This document shows positions 7,825-16,500 of a stretch of 64,000 nt of DNA, piece by piece. The stretch is taken from NCBI GenBank assembly GCA_017456765.1, contig JAFTIR010000001.1:1-64000 (forward strand), written 5' to 3'. The stretch is from Clostridia bacterium (GTDB lineage: Bacteria > Bacillota > Clostridia > Oscillospirales > CAG-382). Position 1 is the stretch's first letter, and each line of letters begins with the position of its first letter. Both the position numbers and the translations under genes were made by a program. The notes under the pieces were generated by a model. The model searched no databases and had not been told where the DNA came from. It saw only the letters and a program-made list of their open reading frames with translations.

Positions 7825-8639
7825 AGCACACCCTCAGCAAAAAATCTTGTTGCAATGATTGCGGCACAGAAAAGAGCAAACGCAAAAAGCACAAGAATAT
7901 CAGAAGCAGATGCTTTCATAATCTTCATTCTTGTTCTGCCATCGCCGCCATGATAAAGCCTGCACTCCATGGCTCCCGCAAGCTCGTCCGCACGTCTGAA
8001 CGCCGACACGAAGAGCGGAATGAGTATCGGCACGAGTGCTTTGGCGCGTTTTAGCAGATTTCCACTTTCAAAATCCGCACCTCTTGCCTTCTGGGCATTT
8101 ATTATTTTTCCCGTTTCCTCAATGAGTGTGGGAATAAATCTTAAAGCTATTGTCATCATCATTGAAAACTCATGCACCGGAAGTCCTATTTTCTTAAAGG
8201 GAGAAAGTAATCTTTCAATTGCATCCGTAAGAGCAACAGGGGCGGTTGTATAGGTCAACAGCACAAAGGTACTGATAATAAGGCATATAATTCTCAGCGC
8301 CATGAGAAAAGCATATTTCAGACCTTCGGGATAAATTTTTATTATCCAGAATTCCAAAAGAGGCTTCTCTCCCGTTGTCCACAGAATATTTGCAACAACC
8401 GTAAAAGCAAGAATAAACATTACCGGCTTTACACTCTTTAAAATCGTGCCGAAATTGAGTTTTGACAAAAGCACAATTGCCACAGTCGATACCGCAATTG
8501 CCAAAAAGGCGGCATAAGAATCGGCGCAGAAAAGAGCTACTATATATAAAATTATGCAGATAATCTTGAATCTCGGGTCAAGTTTGTGGATGACAGAATC
8601 ACCCGGAAAATACTGACCGAGCGTAATTTCAGACAGCAT
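7821..8639 (-). CDS. ecfT: ECF transporter T component (EcfT)
   Basis: Transmembrane coupling protein of the energy-coupling-factor vitamin transporters. It links the two ATPases EcfA1/A2 to interchangeable substrate-binding S components. 272 residues with about five hydrophobic segments and the two coupling-helix signatures, QKARGADFES and, less canonical, AMECRLYHGG. The start is ATG 8639, with AAAGGA upstream; an in-frame ATG at 8657 lies before that site. The ATPases are not in this window. FolT at 52587 is a plausible S-component partner. Confidence 0.9.
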   Translation of the reverse strand: MLSEITLGQYFPGDSVIHKLDPRFKIICIILYIVALFCADSYAAFLAIAVSTVAIVLLSKLNFGTILKSVKPVMFILAFTVVANILWTTGEKPLLEFWIIKIYPEGLKYAFLMALRIICLIISTFVLLTYTTAPVALTDAIERLLSPFKKIGLPVHEFSMMMTIALRFIPTLIEETGKIINAQKARGADFESGNLLKRAKALVPILIPLFVSAFRRADELAGAMECRLYHGGDGRTRMKIMKASASDILVLFAFALFCAAIIATRFFAEGVL

Positions 8640-8838
8640 AAAAGCATCCTTTCGCATTAAAATACAAAATTATACAGATATATTGTACCATATAATTTTG
8701 AACACTTCCACATTTTTTGTGTTTTTATGAGAATATAAAGAAAATTATATTATTCTTTCAAAAAACTCTTTTCTTTTCGTTAAATCTGTGATATACTTAT
8801 AAATTAGATAGGTATATTGACATAAAGGATGATGAAAA

Positions 8839-9093
8839 GTGGCAAACATAAGATTCAGTACTCGCGGAACGTGCTCGAGAGCAATCAACATTGAAGTCGA
8901 GAACGGCATTGTAAAGCATGTTGAATTCGAGGGCGGCTGCAGCGGCAACACACAGGGCGTTGCACGTCTTGTCGAGGGCATGAAAATCGACATTGCGATT
9001 GATAAGCTTTCGGGAATAAAGTGCGGCTTCAAGGACACAAGCTGTCCCGACCAGTTGGCAAAGGCTCTTATTAAGATTCGGGAAGAAGAATAA
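8839..9093 (+). CDS. TSCPD domain-containing small protein
   Basis: 84 residues with the family hallmark TSCPD (KDTSCPDQLAKAL) and FEGGCSGNTQGVARL before it. Single-domain proteins of this type (TIGR03905-like) are common in Clostridia and resemble the C-terminal domain of class II ribonucleotide reductases; no function is established to my knowledge. The conserved Cys residues suggest metal or thiol chemistry. The start is GTG, placed nine bases after AAAGGAT; no ATG serves this frame. It is 32 bases upstream of the phosphohexomutase gene. Confidence 0.85.
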   Translation: MANIRFSTRGTCSRAINIEVENGIVKHVEFEGGCSGNTQGVARLVEGMKIDIAIDKLSGIKCGFKDTSCPDQLAKALIKIREEE

Positions 9094-9125
9094 TTTTTCA
9101 CAAATAAACTTTAAGGAGATTTATT

Positions 9126-10844
9126 ATGGACTTTTTACAGCAGTATGAAAAGTGGCTCTCTTTTGAGGGACTCGAAAACGACCTCCGCAAAGAACTTTTG
9201 ACAATAAAAAACGACGAAAAGGAAATCAAAGAACGCTTTTATTCTCCTCTGTCCTTTGGTACAGCAGGACTCAGAGGCATTATAAGAGCCGGCATTAACG
9301 GCATGAATATCTATACGGTTGCTCAGGCGACACAGGGACTTGCGGTTCTTGTTAATAAAGAAAACAGAGCTTCCGACGGTGTCATTATTGCCAGCGACAC
9401 AAGAATAAAATCCGACGAATTTGTAAGAGTCTGTGCAGAAGTTCTTGCGGCAAACGGTATTAAGACATTTGTGTTTGATGCACCACGACCTACTCCCGAG
9501 CTTTCCTTCGCGCTTCGCGAAATGAAGGCTGCGGCAGGTATCAACATCACCGCTTCTCATAACCCAAAGCAGTACAACGGTTACAAGGCATACTGGTCTG
9601 ACGGCGCGCAAATAAGCCCCGAACAGGCAGTTATCGTATCCAATGCGATAAATTCCGTTGACATCTTCGAGGGTGTAAAGAGAATGAGCTTTGACGATGG
9701 TGTTAAGGCAGGACTTATCAACATCATCGGAAAGGAAATCGACGAAAAGTATATAAACGTGGTACTTGCCCACAGAGTAAACCCCGAAGCTATCCCTGCT
9801 GTTGCAGACGACTTCAAGGTTGTTTACACACCTTTTCACGGAACGGGAGCAGTTCTTATCCCCGAGGTGTTAAAGAGAGCAGGTCTCAAACACCTTTATA
9901 CAGTAGATGAACAGATGATTCCCGACGGCAATTTCCCCACGGTAAAGAGTCCCAACCCCGAGGACAAGGAAGGTTTTGCTCTCGGCATTGAAATTGCAAA
10001 GAAAGAGGGCTGCAATCTTCTCGTAGGCTCCGATCCCGATGCCGACAGAGTAGGTGTTATTCTCAGAACAGGCGACGGAGAATTTATTCCCCTTACAGGA
10101 AATCAGATAGGCGTAATGCTTATTTCCTACATCATCGAGGCAAGAAAACTCACAGGCAATCTTCCGAAAAATGCCTGCGTTATAAAGTCAATAGTAAGTA
10201 CACCACTTGCAGATGCCGTCTGCAAAGCAAACGGTGTTACACTCATGGAAGTTCTCACAGGCTTTAAGTTCATCGGCGAAAAGATGACAGAGTTTGAAGA
10301 AACACATGAATACACTTACATCTTCGGCTTTGAAGAAAGCTACGGCTATCTCTGCGGCAATTATGCAAGAGACAAGGATGCGGTTTCCGCTTCAATGCTC
10401 ATTGTTGAAATGGCGGCGTTCTATGCAAAGAAAGGTCTTACACTTTATGATGTCCTTTGCGGTATCTTTGAAAAGTACGGCTATTACGTTGAGGGTGTAC
10501 AGAATCTTGCATTCCCCGGCGTTGATGGTGCAGACAAGATGAAGGCACTCATGCAGGGATTGCGAGACAACGCTCCCACGGTTGTTGGCGGCAAGAAGGT
10601 GGTTTCCTTCTCCGACTACAAGGCTTCTGTCAAGAAGAATGCGGACGGCACAGAGGAAAAAATAACTCTTCCGAAATCGGATGTGCTTCTCTTTGTAACA
10701 GAGTGCGGCGACAAGATTTTTGTCCGCCCCTCGGGTACAGAGCCGAAAGTTAAGCTCTACTATCTTGCAAACGACAAGACAAAAGAGGCGGTTGACGCAA
10801 AGATTGCGGCATATACAGATGATATGACCGCACTTATGAATTAG
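9126..10844 (+). CDS. Phospho-sugar mutase (alpha-D-phosphohexomutase family)
   Basis: Interconverts hexose 1- and 6-phosphates, most likely glucose 1-/6-phosphate (PgcA-like). 572 residues, the long form usual in Firmicutes. The active-site phosphoserine loop is TASHNPKQYNGYK, the Mg loop is GSDPDADRVG, the sugar-binding loop is FGFEESYGY and the phosphate-binding C-terminal loop is RPSGTEPKVK. AGGAGA lies six bases before the ATG. Its stop codon is fused to the first of three tandem 27-bp repeats. Confidence 0.92.
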   Translation: MDFLQQYEKWLSFEGLENDLRKELLTIKNDEKEIKERFYSPLSFGTAGLRGIIRAGINGMNIYTVAQATQGLAVLVNKENRASDGVIIASDTRIKSDEFVRVCAEVLAANGIKTFVFDAPRPTPELSFALREMKAAAGINITASHNPKQYNGYKAYWSDGAQISPEQAVIVSNAINSVDIFEGVKRMSFDDGVKAGLINIIGKEIDEKYINVVLAHRVNPEAIPAVADDFKVVYTPFHGTGAVLIPEVLKRAGLKHLYTVDEQMIPDGNFPTVKSPNPEDKEGFALGIEIAKKEGCNLLVGSDPDADRVGVILRTGDGEFIPLTGNQIGVMLISYIIEARKLTGNLPKNACVIKSIVSTPLADAVCKANGVTLMEVLTGFKFIGEKMTEFEETHEYTYIFGFEESYGYLCGNYARDKDAVSASMLIVEMAAFYAKKGLTLYDVLCGIFEKYGYYVEGVQNLAFPGVDGADKMKALMQGLRDNAPTVVGGKKVVSFSDYKASVKKNADGTEEKITLPKSDVLLFVTECGDKIFVRPSGTEPKVKLYYLANDKTKEAVDAKIAAYTDDMTALMN

Positions 10845-10924
10845 CGGAGAGCCCCCGCTGGCAATTCACGGCGGAGAGCCCCCGCTGGCAATTCACGGCG
10901 GCGAGTCGCCGCTGACAATTCACG
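10844..10924. repeat. Three tandem 27-bp repeats
   Basis: Copies 1 (10844-10870) and 2 (10871-10897) are identical and contain GCGG...CCGC followed by GGCAATTCACG. Copy 3 (10898-10924) differs, but its changes turn the arm into a perfect palindrome, GCGGCGA-G-TCGCCGC. The end AATTCACGG also occurs at 59407-59415. The array begins at the last base of the preceding gene and could form one to three hairpins in its mRNA. Confidence 0.8.
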
Positions 10925-11144
10925 GGGTATCTTCAATGGCAAGCAAGCCCTCGTAGTCGCTTAACAAACCCCGTTTGGTCGGCATATATGCTACCGACCA
11001 AACTCATTGCTTTACTAAAGCAAATAAAGCCCCACTCGGGCACCAATAACAGATTATAATTAAAACGGCAGAAAGAAGCCAATATGGTTTCTTTTGCCAA
11101 GCTTTTCTTTTTCCAAAGAAAAGCGGGAAAGGACAGTTAATAAA
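10925..11144. repeat. Degenerate composite repeat upstream of proS
   Basis: GTTTGGTCGG (10973-10982) pairs with CCGACCAAAC (10994-11003). The same ten-base arms occur in the copy at 52281-52311, with a different loop. Further right a CACTCGGGCACC string and a GCTTTTCTTT/AAAGAAAAGC hairpin (about 11101-11123) occupy the places of the middle and right parts of the composite repeat. The gap holds no gene that I can support. Confidence 0.55.
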
Positions 11145-12584
11145 ATGGCAGAAAAGAAACAAGTCGAACAGATTACATCGAGAGATGCCGACTTTGCACA
11201 GTGGTATACAGACATTGTAAAGAACGCAGACCTCGCAGACTACTCAAGCGTAAAGGGATGTATGATTATCCGTCCCTACGGCTACGCAATCTGGGAAAAC
11301 ATCCAGAACATTATGGACAGAAGATTTAAGGAAACAGGACATCAGAACGTATATATGCCAATGTTCATCCCCGAATCACTTCTCAACAAGGAAAAGGAGC
11401 ACGTTGAAGGCTTTGCGCCCGAGGTTGCATGGGTAACCCACGGCGGAAGCGAGCCTCTCACAGAACGTCTTTGTGTTCGTCCTACCTCCGAAACACTCTT
11501 CTGCGAGCACTTCGCAAAGATTATCAACTCCTACCGCGACCTTCCCGTTCTCTACAATCAGTGGTGCAGTGTCGTAAGATGGGAAAAAACCACCCGTCCC
11601 TTCCTCAGAACAAGAGAATTCCTCTGGCAGGAGGGTCACACAATGCACGCAACAGCAGAAGAAGCAAGAGCCGAAACACTTCAGATGCTGAACATTTATG
11701 CAGATGTCTGCGAAACCGATCTTGCAATGCCGGTAGTCAAAGGCCCAAAGACCCCTTCAGACAAGTTCGCAGGTGCAGAGGATACATATGCAATCGAAGC
11801 CCTCATGCACGACGGCAAGGCGCTTCAGGCAGGTACATCACACTACTTCGGCGATGGCTTTGCAAAGGCGTTTGACATCACATACAAATCAAAGGATAAC
11901 GTTGACGTATATCCTCATCAGACCTCATGGGGCACAACAACAAGACTTATCGGTGCTATTATCATGACACACGGTGACGACAACGGCCTTGTTCTTCCCC
12001 CTGCGGTAGCACCTATCCAGGTGGTAATCGTTCCCGTTGCACAGCACAAAGAAGGCGTTCTCGACAGAGCATATGCCCTCTACAATGAACTTAAAGAGGC
12101 AGGAATCAGAGTTCACATTGACGATTCCGATAACAGCCCCGGATGGAAGTTTGCTCAGTACGAAATGAAGGGTGTTCCCGTAAGAATCGAGCTTGGTCCG
12201 AGAGATATTGAAGCAGGCAAGTGCGTAATCGGAACACGTCACAATCTTGAAAAGTGCGATGCTGACCTTTCCGGAATTGTAGAAACTGCAAAGGCAAAGC
12301 TTGAAGAGGTAAGAGCGGGACTTTACAACATTGCTCTTGAGAACAGAAAGAATCACACCTACGACTGCACAACAATCGACGAAATCAACAAGGCACTCGA
12401 GGAAAAGGGTGACGGCTTTGTTCGTGCAATGTGGTGCGGCGATGAGGAATGTGAAGATGGAGTCAAGGCCGCAACAGGTGTCGGCTCACGTTGCATTCCC
12501 TTTGAGCAGGAAACTCTCTCCGACAAGTGTGTTTGCTGCGGAAAACCCGCAAAGAAGCTCGTTTACTGGGGTAAAGCTTATTGA
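11145..12584 (+). CDS. proS: Proline--tRNA ligase, archaeal/eukaryotic type
   Basis: Charges tRNA-Pro. 479 residues, without the editing insertion of E. coli-type ProRS, and with the C-terminal zinc-type extension of the archaeal/eukaryal form: paired Cys in GDEECED, SRCIPF and CVCCGK, ending in Tyr (YWGKAY). Class II motifs are visible: motif 2 in [15 protein letters not shown] and motif 3 in [19 protein letters not shown]. The start is ATG 11145, with GGAAAGGA upstream; an in-frame ATG at 11094 lies in repeat DNA. The repeat hairpin at 12586 begins one base after its stop codon. Confidence 0.95.
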   Translation: MAEKKQVEQITSRDADFAQWYTDIVKNADLADYSSVKGCMIIRPYGYAIWENIQNIMDRRFKETGHQNVYMPMFIPESLLNKEKEHVEGFAPEVAWVTHGGSEPLTERLCVRPTSETLFCEHFAKIINSYRDLPVLYNQWCSVVRWEKTTRPFLRTREFLWQEGHTMHATAEEARAETLQMLNIYADVCETDLAMPVVKGPKTPSDKFAGAEDTYAIEALMHDGKALQAGTSHYFGDGFAKAFDITYKSKDNVDVYPHQTSWGTTTRLIGAIIMTHGDDNGLVLPPAVAPIQVVIVPVAQHKEGVLDRAYALYNELKEAGIRVHIDDSDNSPGWKFAQYEMKGVPVRIELGPRDIEAGKCVIGTRHNLEKCDADLSGIVETAKAKLEEVRAGLYNIALENRKNHTYDCTTIDEINKALEEKGDGFVRAMWCGDEECEDGVKAATGVGSRCIPFEQETLSDKCVCCGKPAKKLVYWGKAY

Positions 12585-12585
12585 T

Positions 12586-12720
12586 CTTACTTTCTCTTTG
12601 ATAAAAGAGAAAGTAAGCAAAGAGAAAATATTTTGGCACCATTATTTTGTTTATGCAAAACAAGCCTCATATTTTCAAATCAAGTGATTCCCGACCACCA
12701 AACGACGGCGGTCGGGAATT
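12586..12720. repeat. Composite hairpin repeat, inverted orientation
   Basis: CTTACTTTCTCTTT (12586-12599) pairs with AAAGAGAAAGTAAG (12604-12617) directly after proS. It is followed by GCAAAGAGAAAATATTTTGG, GGCACC, and at the far end a CCCGACC/GGTCGGG hairpin (12691-12717). Read on the other strand it matches the order of the copies at 1-76 and 62791-62924. It probably closes proS transcription and lies in the leader of the next gene. Confidence 0.65.
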
Positions 12721-12752
12721 TTACAAAATACAATTACAAAAAGGTGATATAT

Positions 12753-13448
12753 ATGTCAAACAATAACGACTTTTCTCAAATGGCGAAGAACACCGTTTCC
12801 TCAAAGAATCAAATGAGACTCGGAGAAACCATTTTCGGCGAAAACGTTGACGGCAATGGAAAGCGTGTTCTTTTTGTCGGCAACTCTATAACCCTGCACG
12901 ACATAAGACCAAGCATCGGCTGGCATCTTGAGTGCGGCATGGCGGCATCCGCCCCCGAAAACGATTATGTACATATCATAAAGAGACGGGTACGTGAAAA
13001 GGACACCGATGCGGCATTCTGTGTGTGTCAGGCATCGGGTTGGGAAAGAAGCTACAAGGCAGAAAACCACAACAAGCCTTACAACGCAGCAAGAGATTTT
13101 GATGCTGACGTTATCATTATGAGAATTATCGAAAACTGTTCCCTTTCCGAGTATGTCCCCGAGCTTTTTGAAAAGGCATACAAGGAATTTGCAGAATTCC
13201 TGAACAAATCGGGCAAGGCAAAAATCATCTTCACAACAGGCTTTTGGAAGCATCCCGGCGATGAGCTGATTGCAAAGGTAGCAAGCGAGCTTGCGAGTCC
13301 CTGCGTTTATCTTGGTGACCTCGGGCAGAACGACAAGATGAAGGCTCTCGGGCTATTCGAGCATGAGGGAGTTGCGGTTCACCCCGGCGACCTTGGAATG
13401 CAAAATATTGCGGACAGAATCTGGGAAGAGCTTGAAAGGCTGATATAA
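12753..13448 (+). CDS. SGNH/GDSL-like hydrolase
   Basis: 231 residues, no signal peptide, so probably cytosolic. The first block has VLFVGNSITLHD, a GNSIT variant of the SGNH nucleophile motif with Ser in place. The last block has HPGDLGMQNIADRIW, where Asp and His replace the usual DxxH geometry by H-x2-D, so the His assignment is uncertain. ASGWERSYK and IIMRIIENC may supply the Gly and Asn oxyanion residues. Likely an esterase or acyl-hydrolase on carbohydrate; the substrate is unknown. The start is set by AAAAGGTGATAT before ATG 12753. Confidence 0.75.
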   Translation: MSNNNDFSQMAKNTVSSKNQMRLGETIFGENVDGNGKRVLFVGNSITLHDIRPSIGWHLECGMAASAPENDYVHIIKRRVREKDTDAAFCVCQASGWERSYKAENHNKPYNAARDFDADVIIMRIIENCSLSEYVPELFEKAYKEFAEFLNKSGKAKIIFTTGFWKHPGDELIAKVASELASPCVYLGDLGQNDKMKALGLFEHEGVAVHPGDLGMQNIADRIWEELERLI

Positions 13449-13466
13449 TAGCAATAAAAATAGAAG

Positions 13467-13493
13467 GGATGGGCTTTTGGCCCATCCTTTTTT
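13467..13493 (+). terminator. Rho-independent terminator of the SGNH gene
   Basis: GGATGGGC (13467-13474) pairs with GCCCATCC (13480-13487) around TTTTG, followed by six T residues. Confidence 0.9.
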
Positions 13494-13501
13494 ATACAAT
13501 T

Positions 13502-13536
13502 GCTCCCCGACGGTCGTTATCTGACCGTCGGGGAGC
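13502..13536. terminator. Perfect 14-bp CCCCGA-type hairpin
   Basis: GCTCCCCGACGGTC (13502-13515) pairs perfectly with GACCGTCGGGGAGC (13523-13536). It lies between the terminator of the plus-strand hydrolase and the stop of the minus-strand giant gene. Only short T stretches flank it, so it may be a 3'-end stabiliser or weak terminator rather than a classic one. Confidence 0.6.
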
Positions 13537-13597
13537 ATTCGTTATGCGATTGATGTTGCTTATTTAATTACTTTCGTCACCCGCAAAATCTCTTTGC

Positions 13598-16500
13598 TTA
13601 GGGAGCTGCTGTAACTGAAATGAGCGAGAAGGGAGCTGCGTTGTTGTAGGGGTCAAATCTGAGAGTTGTCATTGTACCCGTCCAAGCCGCATTTGTAGAC
13701 ATATCGAATTCGAATGTCATAATACCTTCTGCATTAGCTTCAGGAACATTAGTGTTCACTGCCATTGATTCGCTATAAGAACCGTCAGCCGAGAAGAAGA
13801 GCTGCGCTCTGCCTGTTACGCCTGTCTGTTCACACTTGATAACAAATGTAAACTTCTTGTATTCCTTAGTATCAATTAAGCCACCGAACAAATCAGCAAG
13901 ACCAACGATGTACGGGTCAGCCTTTGAAGGCTCTGCGTAAAGGAAGCCATCCTTTTCCTTGAATGTAGACTCTACGCAGTTACGAATTGAGATTGATTCA
14001 GTCTTCATAATTGCATTTACGTCAAACATCTTAACCTTATTGTTCTTTTCATCCTCTGTTATAACTCTGAGTCTGGAGCTTGTGAGAGCAACTCTGTTGA
14101 TGATAGCAGAAAGTTCGCTTCTCTTGATGTTTTCAGTAGGCTTGAAGTTATATGCTGCATCAACACCGGTGATAACACCTGCGTTGTAGAGCTTCTGGAT
14201 AGAAAGGAATGAGGAGCTTGACGAAGGAACGTCAGGAATTGTGAGGAAGAGGTTCTTCTGTTCGTACCAGCTTGAAGGAAGTGCACGAACAAACAGTAAT
14301 GCAACCTGTTCTCTTGTAGCAAGTGCTGTGTAGTCGCTGAACTGACTTACAGTAATAATGGAATTGCTGGTTGCATAGTCAACATAAGGCTTATACCAAG
14401 CACCGCCGCTTGTTGTTGCAATAGTCTTCTCATTGTAAATCGCATTCATTCTTGCCGCAACGGTAATAGCTTCTGCAAGAGTTACTGTTCCGTTGGGATT
14501 AAATGTTGTATCGCCTGTACCGTTCATAAGACCAAGTCTAAAGGACTTTTCAACATCGGAGTAGAACCAGTTGCTTGTGTTAACATCAACGAATCTTCCG
14601 TCATAGTTCTTAGAGAATGCAAACTTGCTTGAACCTGTTGTTGCCTCAGCAGAATCATCTACAGGACGTTCAGGAACATTTGTCTTCTTGTCTGCAGGAG
14701 TCTTATTAACTATGCTGGGATTGCTTGTTACAGAACCGCCGCCAAGTGCAGGGTATGTGTTATGACCGGGATGCTCTGTTGTCTGTCCACCCTTGGAGGT
14801 AGTTACATTGGTGGAGGAAGAATATGAATCTTCCGAGCTTCCCATTTCATCTGCACTGCCTTCGGGTCCCCAGATAGCGTAAAGTGTTACGTCGTCTGTT
14901 ACTGTAAACTTATTGTTATAGAGTTTGTTGTAGTTTTCTGTGCTCTTTGCCCATCCGAGGAAGTCGTAGCCTTCTCTTACAGGATCTGCAGGGAGCGGAA
15001 TTGTGCCTGTCTTGCAAGGATAAGAATAGTCATCAACTTCAGATCCCTTGTAAGGAATGGAACCGCCGTTACCCTTGAACTTAACAACCATGTTCTCATT
15101 TACAACTCTTATGGCATCAAAGTAGAATGTCAAATCGCTGCCGCTATTACTTACGTCAAGTCTTATATCGTTGAGATATTTACCTGTTTCCCACAAGGAG
15201 CTACCCGAAAGGTCAAATGTAACTGTCTGGTATTCTCCGGGATTGTTTTTAGAAACTGCGGGTGTTACATACTTTCTTTCAACACCGTTAATTGCAAACT
15301 GTCCGGCTGTATCGGAATATGCATAGAATATCGTGAAGTTTGATGTCACAGGCATCGAGAGCTTCATCTGGAGCTTTGACATCTCTGCTGTAGGAATCGA
15401 ATAATTGTTTGTCAAAAGATTCTTCTTAGCAGCTATCTGTCCGCCGTTTGTGTGGTGGTATTCATATATACCAACACCTGCCGCCTCATCAACAGTCAAC
15501 TTTGTCTGCTGTTCAGACTTAGATGACTTAAGAAGTGTGTCAAATGTATATTCTGCACTGTTCTTATCAAATGACCATTCATAACCCTTGCCCCACTTAG
15601 CATAGAGAACTGTATCCTGTGTAATGTTAAAGGATTCGTCGGGTGCAAGAGCATCTTCGTCTACAGACCAACCTGTGAGATAGTAGCCGTCTCTTGTTAT
15701 GGATCCTGTTATGAAATCATCGGGTACGAAAGCACCGTATGCATAAACAGGTTCTTCGGGAACACCGTTAACTTCATCCGAGGTGTTCTTATTAAATGTT
15801 ACCTTAACAAGTTCAGCCTGGTTTGTGATAACAACCTCGTGAGTTGCGGAAACACTTGGGTCGTAAACAGATGTTGCCTTTACAACAACCGTACCGTTAC
15901 AGATAGGATAGAGTCTGCCATTGTCTGCCTTGGGGAACTTTGCATATGTTGTTCCTTCAACAACCTCCCAAGTTACATCTGTTACAGGAAGAGCAGAGCC
16001 GTCAATAGCCACTGTTTCTCCCTTAAGCTGGAGGTATCTACCCTTGGAGTTGATCTTGTTATCACCTGTGATTTCAACCTTTGTTTCCTTAAGAGAATCT
16101 GTTTCAGTGAATGTGTAGCTTATCGAATATGTGTCGTCGCCGTTATCAACAACTTCAAGCTCTTCACCGTTAAATGTAGCCGCAGGGGCAATTACCTTAT
16201 AGCCTGCTACAGGTCTATAGGTTATATTCAATGTGTATGAAGTAGAAGCTGCAAATACGCTCACTGCAGGTGACCATTCTGCACTGATGATTGAATATTT
16301 GCTATTTACAGATATATCATCAGAAGCCGCAGGAGTAGCCCATGCTTCGGGAGCATCAACTTCAAATTCTGCAACCGTAGAAATTTCTTCACTGGGAATC
16401 AGCTTGATAAGACCAACGCCCCAGATAGGATAGCCATCATAAGGATCAAGACCAAGTTTTGCAATATCGCCACACCATTCGGCTGCTGTTGTCATATCAT

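Noticed and set aside
9135-9839. Open frame of 234 codons on the minus strand
   Set aside because: Antisense to the phosphohexomutase gene, with no start site and no motifs.
10844-10924. CRISPR array
   Set aside because: Repeats are contiguous, with no spacers, only three copies, and no cas genes in the window.
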